Positions 1 to 9,136 of a stretch of DNA of 64,000 nucleotides are shown one piece after another. The stretch covers positions 1,116,001 to 1,180,000 of the forward strand of contig NZ_BNED01000005.1 of NCBI RefSeq assembly GCF_016755875.1, in the 5' to 3' direction. The notes beneath the pieces are model-generated. The model was not told the origin of the DNA and ran no database searches. It saw only the letters and a program-made list of their open reading frames with translations. Position numbers and translations under genes: made by a program. The stretch comes from Streptomyces spororaveus (GTDB lineage Bacteria > Actinomycetota > Actinomycetes > Streptomycetales > Streptomycetaceae). Numbering within the stretch: the first letter of the stretch is position 1; each line of letters starts with the position of its first letter.

Positions 1-2
1 AG

Positions 3-134
3 CGGACTCCCCCGGCCACCACCGCCGACGTGCTGAAGATCGGCCTGTACGAATTCGACCTCGCGATCGAACCACACACCGCCACGGCCGCCCTCGCCGC
101 CCTCCGGGTATCCGATACCGAGCCGGAGCGTTGA
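3..134 (+). CDS. C-terminal end of an unidentified protein (starts outside window)
   Basis: An open frame runs from the window edge to a TGA at 132-134 and gives 43 residues, with high third-position G/C typical of coding sequence in this genome. The piece (VLKIGLYEFDLAIEP) is too short to assign to a family. The start and the rest of the gene lie upstream of the window. Confidence 0.5.
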   Translation, partial: RTPPATTADVLKIGLYEFDLAIEPHTATAALAALRVSDTEPER

Positions 135-645
135 GCCCATGACGGCCGCCAGCCCCCCGTGGGCCTCCCGGACCGGACGCACCAGGGGCGCTGCCCCTAC
201 CCACGGACACTTCGTCCGCTGGTGCCCTGGGTGAAAAAGCCCAAGACCGCTGGACTTGGTACCGGTGTCGGAGCCCGGGAAGAATCCGATACGGGCGCCC
301 TGCGCCTCCCGGACCGCCTTCTCCTCACCAGAGGGACCCGGCGCACGGACAAGCGGTCGCTCGGCTGGTCAGTGCGGCAGCCCGTGCCCGCGATGCGCCC
401 CTCCTCCCCCGGTCTGTCGGTACATCACGGGGACCGCACCGCAGGAACGCCAGGACCTTGAAACCCCTGCGGTGCAGCGCACGATCGGATGCCGGGCATG
501 CATTGGGCTCAGACGTGGAACCGGCGTCAGGCTTGGCCAGGACCGGACCGCTGCAGCCCGCCGAGACTCCCAGCCCGGCCCTGAGGGGCGCAGGCGGGCC
601 GGCGAGTTCACACTGTCAGGACGACGCGTGCAGCAAGGAGGCCGG
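135..645. other. 511-bp stretch without a convincing gene
   Basis: Several overlapping open frames cross this stretch, but none has a ribosome site, a recognisable domain or consistent codon use. I read it as intergenic or degraded. Its only clear signal is the AAGGAG ribosome site at about 634-639, which serves the next gene. Confidence 0.4.
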
Positions 646-1302
646 ATGAGCTGGGCATCATGGACCACCCGCGGGGTGTTCGCCGGTCGGGACGGAGTGA
701 TGACCGGCGAAGCGGGTCACGCCCTCACCGGTGAGCTCGATATTCACACCACCTGGACCGAGGCCGACGGTCTTGCCCACGTCACCGTGCAGTACAGCGG
801 GGCTTCCGACTGGCTCCCCCTCGCAGGAAGCCCCGTCCCGTGCCCCAGCGAGGACGCGAGCCGCACCCTGCATGACGCGGTCATCCACGCCCTACGCAGC
901 GGAGCGGCCCTCCCCTGGGCACCGGCCGATTCTGATCCTCCCCGGCGGCGAACGGATCCCGAGCCGGGCAGGCCTGCCGCCAGCAGGGGCAGCACCAGCG
1001 CGTCGTGGCGCTCGACGTGGCCTGGTCCGGTACCGAGGCGACCGCCGCGAGGCCGCGTCGGACTCACCGCCGGCCCGTGCGGACCGTACGCAGGGCGACC
1101 GTGTCGGTACCGTCGCCCGGGACGTGCTGCGAGACGCCGGCGGCCGCCACCTCGTACCGAATCGGCTGCGGCTCGCGTCGTCGGGGCGCCGCGGAGGCAG
1201 CCGGCCCCGTGGCGGCGGGGCCGCCCTTGCCGCGGCCGCGCTTCTCGCCCGGCAGCGGTGCGTGCAGCACCGCGCCGAGCACGGTGCCGCCGGCGCCGCT
1301 GA
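646..1302 (+). CDS. Hypothetical protein, 3' part probably replaced
   Basis: The ATG at 646 sits behind a good AAGGAG. The first roughly 95 residues look like a small actinobacterial hypothetical protein (MSWASWTTRGVFAGRDG at the N-terminus, a helix near residues 70-85). No family is recognised. Beyond about residue 100 the sequence turns into Arg/Pro-rich low-complexity text that lies antisense to the polysaccharide gene on the other strand, so the natural 3' end was probably lost and the frame now runs on to 1302. A real product would likely be 100-130 aa. The converging overlap of about 240 bp with a better-supported gene is itself a sign of a rearrangement near 1.0 kb. Confidence 0.5.
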   Translation: MSWASWTTRGVFAGRDGVMTGEAGHALTGELDIHTTWTEADGLAHVTVQYSGASDWLPLAGSPVPCPSEDASRTLHDAVIHALRSGAALPWAPADSDPPRRRTDPEPGRPAASRGSTSASWRSTWPGPVPRRPPRGRVGLTAGPCGPYAGRPCRYRRPGRAARRRRPPPRTESAAARVVGAPRRQPAPWRRGRPCRGRASRPAAVRAAPRRARCRRRR

Positions 1303-2836
1303 TCAGCTCGCGGATCCGGGACAGGTCGGTGCGGTGCACGGCGCGCGGGTCGCAGACGACCAGGACGCCGTCGACGCGGTCGACGAGCGCGAGGGCGTCG
1401 GCGTACGAGAGCACGGGCGGCGCGAGCACGACGACGGTGGCGTTGGGGGAGTCGGCCTCGGAGATCAGCCGGGTGGCGCGGGCCGAGGTCAGCGAACGCG
1501 GGACGTTGCGGGCCCGCTCGCCCGGGATCAGGTCGAAGGATCCGGATTCCCCGGCGTCCACGACGAGTTGGCGTCCGTCGGGCCAGTCGGAGTCCCCGTG
1601 CTGCGCCGGGCGTCCGCCGGCGGCCTGGCCGCCCGGGGTCTGGCTCCAGCGCGGACGGCCGCCCGCGTCGGTCGGCAGCTGGCTGGCCAGGACCGGGGTA
1701 CGCAGGTCGGCCTCGATGAGCAGCACGTCCTTGCCGGTCTCCGCGAAGGAGGCGGCGAGGTTCACGGCCACCGCGGCGCCGGTCTCGCTGCTGCCGCGCG
1801 GGGCGACGACGAGCAGTCGGCGCCGGTCGGCGAAGCGGGAGTCGTAGGCGAGCCGGAAGGCCACCGAGCGGTACGCCTCGGCGAGCCGGGGATCGGCCTC
1901 GCCCGCGGCGAGGATCGGACCGCCGCCCGTCTTGTCCCGCGGCAGGTAGCCCAGTACGGGCGCGCGCAGCGCCCAGGCGACGTCGCCCTCGGAGCGCGGC
2001 GCGGGGTCGAAGACGAGCCGGATCCAGGCGGCGAGCAGGCCCAGGGCGAGGCCCACGGCCGCGCCGAGCACGATCGACATCACGAGGCCGGGACCGTCGG
2101 CCTCGCGCGGCGGCACTGCGGCGCTGGTGACCCGGCCTGGGGTCACGTCCAGGGCCTGCAGCTTGGCGATGTTGCCGTTGAGGCTGTTGACCTTGTTCTG
2201 CTGGTCGGTCTTGGACGAGTACGCCGCGTCGCGTGCCGGACCGGCCGGCATGGATCTGATCTGCTTGACGAGTTCGTCGAGCTGCTCGGCAACCGGCTCG
2301 CGCTGGTCCTGGTAGCCCTTGACCATCTTGTCGCGGGTGGCGTCGAGGGACTCCTGCCGCTTGAGCAGATAGGTCTCGGTCATCGCGTTGGCGCGCTTGG
2401 CGGCCTCCTCGGGGGAAGTTGCCGTGTAGGTGAAGCGCAGCACCATGGTCTGTGGCGGGTTGGTGACCTGCAGGCCGGCGCGCAGGGCGGCGAAGTCCTT
2501 GGCGGACACCCCTAGCTTCTTCGCCGCCTCGTTGGCTATGGAAGAACTGAGCGCCACCTGCCGCGCCGAACCGATGTTGATCGCCTTGTCCGGGGCGAGA
2601 CTCGGGCTGAACGGGTCGTCGGTCGGCGCGCGCAGCACGACATCGGCGGTCGCCACATAGGTATCCCCCATCGAGACGCTGAGGAAAACCCCACCCAGCA
2701 GACCGACCCCGACGCCCGCTCCGATCAGCCCCCGGTAGCGCAAGAGCTGCCGGAACTGATCCCGGAGCAGATCCGGCTCGTCCTCGGCCGGAGCCGCCGC
2801 CGGCTGGTTCGTCTCGATCACGGCCAGGACCCCCAC
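1064..2836 (-). CDS. Wzz/CpsD-like polysaccharide co-polymerase family protein
   Basis: 590 aa. A cytoplasmic N-terminus leads into TM1 (about 36-56), then a Wzz-type extracytoplasmic region (residues 57-250) with a coiled-coil-like stretch near 145-225, TM2 (about 251-275) and a cytoplasmic domain resembling the bacterial tyrosine-kinase/CpsD fold (AYRSVAFRLAYDS near 321, VLLIEADLRTPV near 371). The Walker A region (VVAPRGSSETGAA, about 343-355) lacks the GKS/T signature, so ATP binding and kinase activity are doubtful. The family controls chain length and export of exopolysaccharide or capsule at the membrane. There is no glycan gene cluster beside it here, so it is an orphan in this window. 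Family assignment is firm; the exact role is inferred. Confidence 0.85.
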   Translation of the reverse strand: MGVLAVIETNQPAAAPAEDEPDLLRDQFRQLLRYRGLIGAGVGVGLLGGVFLSVSMGDTYVATADVVLRAPTDDPFSPSLAPDKAINIGSARQVALSSSIANEAAKKLGVSAKDFAALRAGLQVTNPPQTMVLRFTYTATSPEEAAKRANAMTETYLLKRQESLDATRDKMVKGYQDQREPVAEQLDELVKQIRSMPAGPARDAAYSSKTDQQNKVNSLNGNIAKLQALDVTPGRVTSAAVPPREADGPGLVMSIVLGAAVGLALGLLAAWIRLVFDPAPRSEGDVAWALRAPVLGYLPRDKTGGGPILAAGEADPRLAEAYRSVAFRLAYDSRFADRRRLLVVAPRGSSETGAAVAVNLAASFAETGKDVLLIEADLRTPVLASQLPTDAGGRPRWSQTPGGQAAGGRPAQHGDSDWPDGRQLVVDAGESGSFDLIPGERARNVPRSLTSARATRLISEADSPNATVVVLAPPVLSYADALALVDRVDGVLVVCDPRAVHRTDLSRIRELISGAGGTVLGAVLHAPLPGEKRGRGKGGPAATGPAASAAPRRREPQPIRYEVAAAGVSQHVPGDGTDTVALRTVRTGRR

Positions 2837-3167
2837 GTCCTTCGTCCATCAAAGCGTCGGCCCACGCCCGAGCGCTCCACCTCCTGAGCGGAGCCGCACA
2901 GCGCCGCGACGGACGTGACGGCCGGCCGGCCTGAAAGTACGAGGTCAGCCTGCACAGCACGCCCATGTCCATCACAGCAGCTCGCTGCGAAACCACGATC
3001 ACCGCCGCGGCGAGGATACCCGGGACCTCCCCGTCCACGGCACGCGAGATGACGTCGAGACTCCGCACGCCGACCACAACAATCGGCACGCCGGCTACCG
3101 CCACCCATCACGAAACGGACGCTCGGATCCAACCGCGCGGTCCACAAGGACTCCCGCCCGGAGGATT

Positions 3168-3458
3168 CTACAGGGCCTCCAGCATCTTGCCGAGTTCGTC
3201 GGCGGTGGGCCGGTTGGCCGGGTCGTCATGGAGGACGGTCCGCGGCACGTCCTGGCGGCCCAGGATCGGCGTGGCCCAGTCGCGGTCCAGGCCGTCGAAG
3301 ACGTTACGGCCGTCGTCCTGGGCTTCGCGGATGGTGTCGGCCAACACGGCGTGCTGTGCAGGAACTGCGGGGCACGCGGCCGCACGGCAGGCCGGATCGA
3401 CGGGAACGTCACCGGGGGACGGGGCAGCGCCGAGGCGGCCGGGTCCGCTCCGACCGTG
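3168..3458 (-). pseudogene. Relic resembling the C-lobe end of a Ser/Thr protein kinase
   Basis: Reading leftwards, a frame closing at 3168-3170 carries HAVLADTIREAQDDGRNVF and then DDPANRPTADELGKMLEAL. The latter resembles the 'DPxxRPTAxEL' helix that ends bacterial Ser/Thr kinase domains. The frame is open for only about 97 codons, begins after a stop at 3459-3461, has no plausible start, and neighbouring frames upstream (to about 3700) carry further protein-like text. I read it as the tail of a decayed gene. The kinase assignment rests on one motif and is tentative. Confidence 0.4.
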
Positions 3459-3977
3459 TCATGCGTCCGCCGAAGCCACCGCGGATGCACGGCGTCAACG
3501 GCCGTCCGCCCAAGCACGGCCCGGAGTTCCGCTTCACCAGGCCGGAGACCTGGCCCGAGCCCAGCGCGAGCACGCTCTCCTCTGGAGCTGCCCACTCCGC
3601 GACACGCGCGCCCCACCGGTCGAGCTCATCGACGTCCATGATGCGCCCCGCCTCTTGTCCGCGTGTCGCCTTTGCCCAGTTCCCGTCGCCCGACAGTAGG
3701 AGCACCCTGTTCGTGGGTGCAGGCATTGGGCTGTTCTGCGGCGCGCCCCAAGCCGGCCACCGGAAATGCCCGCCACGCGCTCACCGCCGCCACCGCGCGG
3801 AAGGCAGGGCACGTCGAGGGCCACGAAGCCTCAGTCACGTCGCCCGAGGGCACACGCCCGGCGGCACAGTGCGGCATCCAGTGACCGTCCCTTCCACGAT
3901 GGGTATTACAAGGGACGCTACCGCGCACGCGGACACCCGAAGGATTTGAGAAGGCCTCGCCCTTGGGCGTCGCGCGA
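3459..3977. other. Degraded sequence between two pseudogenes
   Basis: No intact gene. Leftward frames carry short protein-like stretches (for example MDVDELDRWGARVAEWAA ending near 3590) broken by frame changes, which could be the front part of the relic at 3168-3458. I cannot assign a function. Confidence 0.3.
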
Positions 3978-5007
3978 CTACCCGCGGGCTTCGGCGCGGC
4001 GGCGGTCCCTGCGTAGGTCGAGGGTGGCGCAGTGGAAGGAGCCTCCCAGCGCCTGGACGTTGCGAAACGGCAAGGCCAGCGGAGTCATTCCGTAGGAGAC
4101 GAGCAGCTCCTGGAGCTTTTCGTCCCGGGCCTCGGTGAGGACGTGCTGGTGGTCGACCACCAGCAGGTTCATGCTGACCCAGGGGCTGGTCATGTAGAGC
4201 GGGGGGGCTGTCACACGGCTCGGGGAGAGGGGCAGGGACCAGCTCCCATCCCTCCATCGGAGAGCCGGCAAGCTGGGCGGGATCCAGCCGTTCCGGGTTG
4301 TACAGGGCCAGCCCCTCACGCAGTGGGCACAGCGTCGCGTCGAGGTGCATGGCGTGCGGATCGTCCGGTTGGACCAGATGGACGCGGATGTCGGGGCCGA
4401 GCTGGGTGCGCAGGTGCGCGACGCCCGAGCGGTTGGTGACGTGGCTGAGCTGGCCGACGACGGTGCGAGGGCCAAGGCGGATGAAATCGGCGGCGTCCCA
4501 TGCCGGTCGGTCCTCCCCGATCACCCATTGGCCCGAGCGGGACGGGCCACTGGTGAGGGGGTCGACCGCCAGGTCCACCGCCGACGGCAGCCAGTGCGCC
4601 CCCGATTGGCGGAACTATTGAAGGAGCGGCCAGTAGGCGAGCAGTTCGTGGCGGCGGCTGCGCCAGGCCATCGGTGCCTCGACGACACGGTTGCCCATGA
4701 CGAGCAGAGAGTCGCGCGGCATGGCGGCGCAGTAGCCGCCCAGGCCCGACCAGGGCACGCGACGCGGCCGGTGCACCACACAGCCCAAGCTCTCCAGCAC
4801 TTCTGCGAGGGTCTGCAGCTCCTGCTCCGCGGCCTCCACGATCCAGGAGGGAAAGGGGTGGCCGGGCCGGAACTCCGCCCAGTGCTCGCGGGGCATGGTC
4901 GCCTCGATCATGCGGGGGTCCTCGGCGGGGAACATCGCCCCGTACGCCGTGCCGACCACCACCTCGCGTAACGGACTCCACTCGTCGCACGCGTCAACCA
5001 CGATCAT
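3978..5007 (-). pseudogene. Amidinotransferase (glycine/inosamine type), broken by a stop and a frameshift
   Basis: The reading from ATG 5007 (GGGAGAG ribosome site) shows the amidinotransferase fold in order: VVDACDEWSPLREVVVG, the GGYCAAMPRD and VVEAPMAWRSR segments, HLDATLCPLREGLAL with the catalytic-region His and Asp, and the catalytic Cys motif GGSFHCATLDLRRD near the C-terminus. The family transfers the amidino group of arginine to glycine or to aminocyclitols (StrB1-type). Two lesions inactivate it: an in-frame TAG at 4615-4617, and a run of seven G/C near 4201-4207 where one extra base shifts the frame; six would restore it. Length and motif order otherwise match an intact enzyme of roughly 340-350 aa. 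There are no aminocyclitol genes nearby. Confidence 0.8.
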
Positions 5008-5162
5008 GTCGGCTCTCCCGGGCGGCCAGGGCACCGCTGCCCCCACAGCGGTGCGGTCCGGGCACCTCACCGATCAGCCTGTGAGGCGCCCTGGCCATCT
5101 TTAGCCGCCAGCAGCGGGCAAGGCGATGCCTTCGCTGGGAGTCCACTCGAATCGGGGATGCT

Positions 5163-5285
5163 GTGTTCGCCCGACAGACGATCGAGCGGGCCCGAGAGCG
5201 GGTGAACGAAACCATCCGGGCGCAAGGCGCGTTCTGAGTCACCAGCCTTGGCGGAATCCTCATCTGCCTGGCAGCACGCGCGTAG
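5163..5285 (+). pseudogene. Possible C-terminal relic of a class I methyltransferase
   Basis: The frame reads TIERARERVNETIRAQGAF, then TGA (5235-5237), then VTSLGGILICLAARA and TAG. If the TGA is read as a mutated CGA (Arg), the text resembles the common methyltransferase ending 'GxFRxTxxxGxLxC'. Only this tail remains. The assignment is a guess from one motif. Confidence 0.25.
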
Positions 5286-5489
5286 GGCACGCGCCACCAA
5301 CATCACGGCCCAGAGATTCGACCTCTCCGAGGGACTCGCGCTGATCAGCCGGATGGGGTGGACTCGCACGTGATCAAGCGGCTGGACCGCCAAGCACCCC
5401 TAGGAGGGCCTGCATCAGTAAGGGGTACGGGGCCTGGGCCGGGCGAGCGGTTGCGCGTCACGGGTGACCGGCGCTGTCGTTGCATCAAC

Positions 5490-5795
5490 ATGACCGACTT
5501 CATGGTGCAGATCCCCGCCGACTGGCTCGCCCGTGTGTTCCTTTCTCTCCGTCGCGGCACGTCCGACGATGCCCATACGCTCGCGGGCGAGCTACAGCCG
5601 TTCACTGAGAAGCCCGGTCAGCGGGTGCCAGTCCCAAGGGGGACGGTGCTTCGTACGGAACTCGCACTGCGTAGGGAGATCGAGACCGCCAGCGAAGAGG
5701 ATCGGCGCGCGGAGCTGTCCGAGCAAGCCGAGTACCTGGTCAAGGCCCGGCTGGTCGAGAGCGGGGATGACATGGAACCATCCCCCCTCTCTTGA
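5490..5795 (+). CDS. Small hypothetical protein
   Basis: 101 aa from ATG 5490 (MTDFMVQIPADWLARVFLSL). It is mainly charged and helical, with an acidic/basic C-terminal half (RREIETASEEDRRAELSEQA) that may be a short coiled coil. It is cytosolic, with no signal peptide or membrane segment. The frame is open upstream, but the region before the ATG is not protein-like, so I chose this internal start; a second ATG four codons on is possible. I do not recognise a family. Confidence 0.5.
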   Translation: MTDFMVQIPADWLARVFLSLRRGTSDDAHTLAGELQPFTEKPGQRVPVPRGTVLRTELALRREIETASEEDRRAELSEQAEYLVKARLVESGDDMEPSPLS

Positions 5796-6054
5796 TCACG
5801 CCTCTCGAACCCGCCCAGGCTGGACGCGATCGGCGCCCCGGCAACGCTGCGAAGTGCGGGTGTCGGTCGGCGAGGGTCAGGCGCGATCCGCACTACTCCG
5901 TTGTCATGAACGCTGAATGCTTTTTGCTTGCGCTGAACAGGTGAGGTTGCGAGGAGCGTGGCTGTGGGCGGGCATGCAAGGCACCGAAACCGACGAGCGG
6001 ACGCGTTGGTGCCGCGCGTGGCCACTACCCGTCCCCAGCATCCAAGGAGCGACC

Positions 6055-6708
6055 ATGACCGAGAACGACGCCGAGGATTTCGGTCCCGAGCCGGCGTTCG
6101 ACGCCTGCTTCGTCGACCCGCGCAGCCCGGGCGACCTCTACCTGTTCAAGGGAGACCGGGTCCTCCTGGTCGACTCGGGCGGCAACAAGCGGCGGTGGGA
6201 CAAGCCCCAGAAGATCTCCGAGTGGCACTCCCTCTACCCCTTCAGCAGCGGGATCGACGCCTGCTTCGTCGATCCGCGCAGCCCGGGCGACCTGTACCTG
6301 TTCAAGGGCAATCAGGTCTGTCTGGTCGACTCCGGCGGCAACAAGCGGCGGTGGGAGGACCCTCAGAAGATCGCCGAATGGCGCCCGAAGTATCCCTTCC
6401 AGGACAAGATCGACGCGTGCTTCGTCTCCCACCGCAGCCCGGGTGACCTGTATCTGTTCAAGGACGACGAGGTCGCCCAGGTGGACTCCGGCGGCGACAA
6501 ACTGCGCTGGGGACCGACGAAGATCGCCGACTGGCGGCCGTCCTACCCGTTCGACAGCAACATCGACGCGTGCTTCGTCGACCTCCGCAGCCCGGGCGAC
6601 CTGTACCTGTTCAAGGGCAAGTACGTCTGCCTGGTCGACGCAGACGGCGACAAGGTACGCAAGGGTCGGCAGACCATCGCCAGCTGGAGGTCGCAGTACC
6701 TCTTCTGA
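6055..6708 (+). CDS. Hemopexin-repeat protein (four repeats)
   Basis: 217 aa from ATG 6055, preceded by AAGGAG with good spacing. Four repeats of about 50 residues follow a short acidic N-terminus. Each begins with (I/F)DACFV, continues with SPGDLYLFKG or a close variant, then a 'V.L/Q.VD.GG.K' strand, and ends with a W-(R/H)-x3-(Y)-(P)F motif. Four such repeats are what is needed for one complete four-bladed hemopexin-type propeller. There is no signal peptide, so the product looks cytosolic. Bacterial hemopexin-like proteins are usually of unknown function; ligand or protein binding is likely. The near identity of the repeats suggests recent internal duplication or strong constraint. The gene stands alone. 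Confidence 0.85.
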   Translation: MTENDAEDFGPEPAFDACFVDPRSPGDLYLFKGDRVLLVDSGGNKRRWDKPQKISEWHSLYPFSSGIDACFVDPRSPGDLYLFKGNQVCLVDSGGNKRRWEDPQKIAEWRPKYPFQDKIDACFVSHRSPGDLYLFKDDEVAQVDSGGDKLRWGPTKIADWRPSYPFDSNIDACFVDLRSPGDLYLFKGKYVCLVDADGDKVRKGRQTIASWRSQYLF

Positions 6709-6993
6709 CCGCCTCCGCGGCCAGACCTGGAAGCCCGCTCAGGCGCACATCGGCCTGACGGCGTACGAAGGTTGAACCACCGGGCACGCGGTGCGTCGGA
6801 CAGCGGGCACACCAGCCGACCGTCCGCCGCATCCGCGGCTCCGCAGTTGTGGCCTAGACCTCTCGGAGTCCCCGTGCCATAAGTGGCCTCACCGGGCGTC
6901 AGGTTGAGGCAAGTGCCGCCGCTCGCCGCGACCGGTCACCGAGAGGCCCCGAGTGCCGGGATGCAGGAGCCGGTGACCGGCCGCTGCGAAGGA

Positions 6994-7110
6994 TCAGCGG
7001 TGGACCTTGAAGGAGGTGATGCCATCGTGCCAGTCGTAGGTGGCTTCGGGTCCCAGGGCGACCCATGCGGTGGCCGGCTGGCAGGCTCGCTGGGTGACCT
7101 TGGTTCAGCC
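6994..7110 (-). pseudogene. Short C-terminal relic, family unknown
   Basis: Reading leftwards, the frame closing at 6994-6996 gives CQPATAWVALGPEATYDW followed by HDGITSFKVHR. This looks like a genuine protein C-terminus, but no continuation upstream holds one frame. It is a fragment of an unrecognised gene within a stretch (6709-7281) that otherwise shows nothing. Confidence 0.25.
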
Positions 7111-7281
7111 TGCACCGCTGAGTGCAAGGGGAACGAGAGCCTGGTCAGCGCTGCCGAATGCGTGAGCGATGCGTGAGCGGACGTGCTGGCACGGCCCGGT
7201 CTGGCATGGACCAAACGACACGGTGCAGCTCGCTGACCAGGCATTGCCGGGGACCTTGGCGACCGCGCGGGATGGCCCGGC

Positions 7282-7584
7282 ATGATCTTGCCGGGACTGG
7301 AACTGCTTCAGAACGGCCCCGTACCGGTGCGCGAGCTGCTAAACGAGATCGAAATTGAACCGTCCAACCTTTCCCAGCAGCTCGCGGTACTGCGCCGATC
7401 CGGCATCGTGGTCTCCATCCGTGACGGTTCCACCATCAGTTACGCCCTGGCCGGTGGTGACGTGGCAGAACTCCTGCGGGCCGCACGGCGCATCCTCACC
7501 GAGCTGCTGGCCGGACAGAGCGAGTTGCTCGCTGAGCTTCGCCACGCCGACACTCCGGTGCACACGGGTCCGCCCACGCCATGA
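7282..7584 (+). CDS. ArsR-type winged-helix regulator, N-terminally truncated
   Basis: 100 aa. The readable part starts inside the first helix of an ArsR/SmtB-type winged helix (LELLQNGPVPVRELLNEI), continues through the recognition helix (SNLSQQLAVLRRSGIV) and wing (DGSTISYAL), and ends with a helix typical of the family's C-terminus. Usually about 15-25 residues precede this point; here they are missing and the sequence before the ATG is not protein-like. The dimerisation/sensor helix is therefore damaged and I would not assume a working repressor. No metal-binding cysteine pair is visible. No obvious target gene follows. Confidence 0.65.
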   Translation: MILPGLELLQNGPVPVRELLNEIEIEPSNLSQQLAVLRRSGIVVSIRDGSTISYALAGGDVAELLRAARRILTELLAGQSELLAELRHADTPVHTGPPTP

Positions 7585-8007
7585 CGGGCTCAGTCCTCAT
7601 TGGCTGGGACCGGCAGAGGCCGGGACCCCACCGCCCCGAAGGCGACTTCGAGGCGCGCTGCGCTCGACAATCAGCGGAGACACCTCCCGGTCTGCCAGCA
7701 GTTGCACACCGAAGTCCTGCTGCATCTGGCGACCACGTGGGGTCGCGATGGCGCCGACGACACCGGCCCCAGGCCCGCCGATGTCACCGCACACTGCGCG
7801 GGCACGCGTTGGCAGTGCGGGGCCGGGCGAACCCGCCACTTACTCGGCACGCCCGCCATACCCCCTCTGCAGCTGACCAGGCAGAACACCAAACTCCGGC
7901 TGGAGTACCAGCCGTGGACTTGGCGGCCGGAAGCACGCGAACAGGCGCGCCCCTGTCGTCCAACCCCGCGGATACACTGCTGCCTCGGCCCGCTTGAGGA
8001 GACGTTC
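7585..8007. other. 423-bp stretch without a convincing gene
   Basis: Overlapping open frames exist but none shows a start with ribosome site or a recognisable motif. The stretch ends with the GAGGA ribosome site for the gene starting at 8008. Confidence 0.35.
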
Positions 8008-8382
8008 GTGCTGGATGCCGCTACCGCACAGTTCATCGAGGCTGTTGGGCAGCTGCCGCCCGACAAGCCCGCCGCAGTGTTCGATCACGCACTGCGGCTG
8101 CGCCGCAGCGGCGGCCGTGAGGCGAGCCGCGCGCTCCGGCTGTCCGCATCAGAGTTCTCCGAGATCGACCACGCGGTCCGTTCAACGCTGCTTCCGCGCG
8201 CGGATCAGCTCAATGCGTTCCGCGCCGGCCTGCACTCCGACGCCAAAGCTGTGTGCTGCATCGCGGCAAGGGCGATCCGCACACGCGCAAAGTGTACGGA
8301 GGAGCACTACCGCGTATTGATAGAGCCGTTCGCAGCCGCCGGCGTCGACACCTCCGCTCAGCCGGTAGCCCCACCGCCCTGA
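8008..8382 (+). CDS. Small hypothetical helical protein
   Basis: 124 aa from GTG 8008; GAGGA seven bases upstream fixes this start although the frame is open further left. The protein is almost entirely helical (FIEAVGQLPPDKPAAVFDHA, ALRLSASEFSEIDHAVRS) with a Pro-rich tail, no membrane segment and no signal peptide. I do not recognise the family. The gene converges on the frameshifted gene at 8411-8927. Confidence 0.6.
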   Translation: MLDAATAQFIEAVGQLPPDKPAAVFDHALRLRRSGGREASRALRLSASEFSEIDHAVRSTLLPRADQLNAFRAGLHSDAKAVCCIAARAIRTRAKCTEEHYRVLIEPFAAAGVDTSAQPVAPPP

Positions 8383-8410
8383 TCAACAGTCGCCGTCCCC
8401 GAGTGCCGGG

Positions 8411-8927
8411 TCAGTGCCAGTTCTCGGCCGTGTGGACGAACCAGAGTGCCGCCCGTCCCTCGTTCCGGCAGGCCTCGGCCGCCAGCTCGAACGCGGCAGC
8501 ACGGTCGTAGGCGTCCTCAGGCCCCGTCTCCGGAGCAGACCGGGTCTTGACCAGATATCCGCAGACGCTGCGCGGCCACGTGGCGTGGGACGACGCCAGA
8601 TCGCGAAGCGTTGCGGCGTGGGGCGACGCCGCACGCTCCGGCGTCTCCAGCGGCGGATCGCCGCTCGGGCCACGGTGGAGCGCCGGCCATTCCCGTACCA
8701 CCTCACCGTCACTGAAGACAGCCACCTTCTGCGCGTGCCGAAGGATCATGTACCCCATCGGGATCCATTCCATCAGATGCCCGTCGTACTTCTTTGCAGG
8801 GTCGGCGAACGCAAAAGGTGGATCGACGGCCGCCTAAGATCACGTACTGCGGCCCGGACTGCTCGCTGTCGAACGGGTCGATGCGGTCCGCCTCGACCGG
8901 CGGGTACGGGTAGTGCTCCATAACCAC
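8411..8927 (-). pseudogene. Hypothetical protein gene split by a frameshift
   Basis: The 5' part (start GTG 8927 or ATG 8921) encodes MEHYPYPPVEADRIDPFDSE and continues to QYVILGG near 8840. The text then makes sense only in the next frame, as DPPFAFADPAKKYDGHLMEW leading into MEWIPMGYMILRHAQKVAVF and a further 100 residues to 8411. Together they would form one cytosolic protein of about 170 aa. The 3' frame alone has an ATG at 8773 and could still make a 120-aa product. The family is not recognised. A sequencing error at about 8835-8845 is an alternative. Confidence 0.5.
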
Positions 8928-9136
8928 GATGGTGCCAGAGCACTCGGACAGGGTGTTCCGGCGGAAGCTTGATGTGCTGAGTCGTGGCGCATGCGGCGAG
9001 TGCGCCCTGTCTGCGTTCGAGCTGGATTCCGTCGAGCGACCCCATCCATCGGCTGACGCCGGGCCATGCTGGGCCGCGCGGCGCGACGGCCGAACCGGTG
9101 TCGAGGTCTGCTGCGCCCCGTGGATACTGAGGCCCG

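Noticed and set aside
744..3104. 786-codon leftward frame overlapping the Wzz-like gene in another frame
   Set aside because: Arg/Pro/Ala-rich shadow reading; the neighbouring frame shows clear Wzz and CpsD features.
4201..4207. Seven-G run as a phase-variation switch of the amidinotransferase
   Set aside because: A second lesion (TAG at 4615-4617) would keep the gene off in every phase, and such switches are rare in high-GC actinomycetes.
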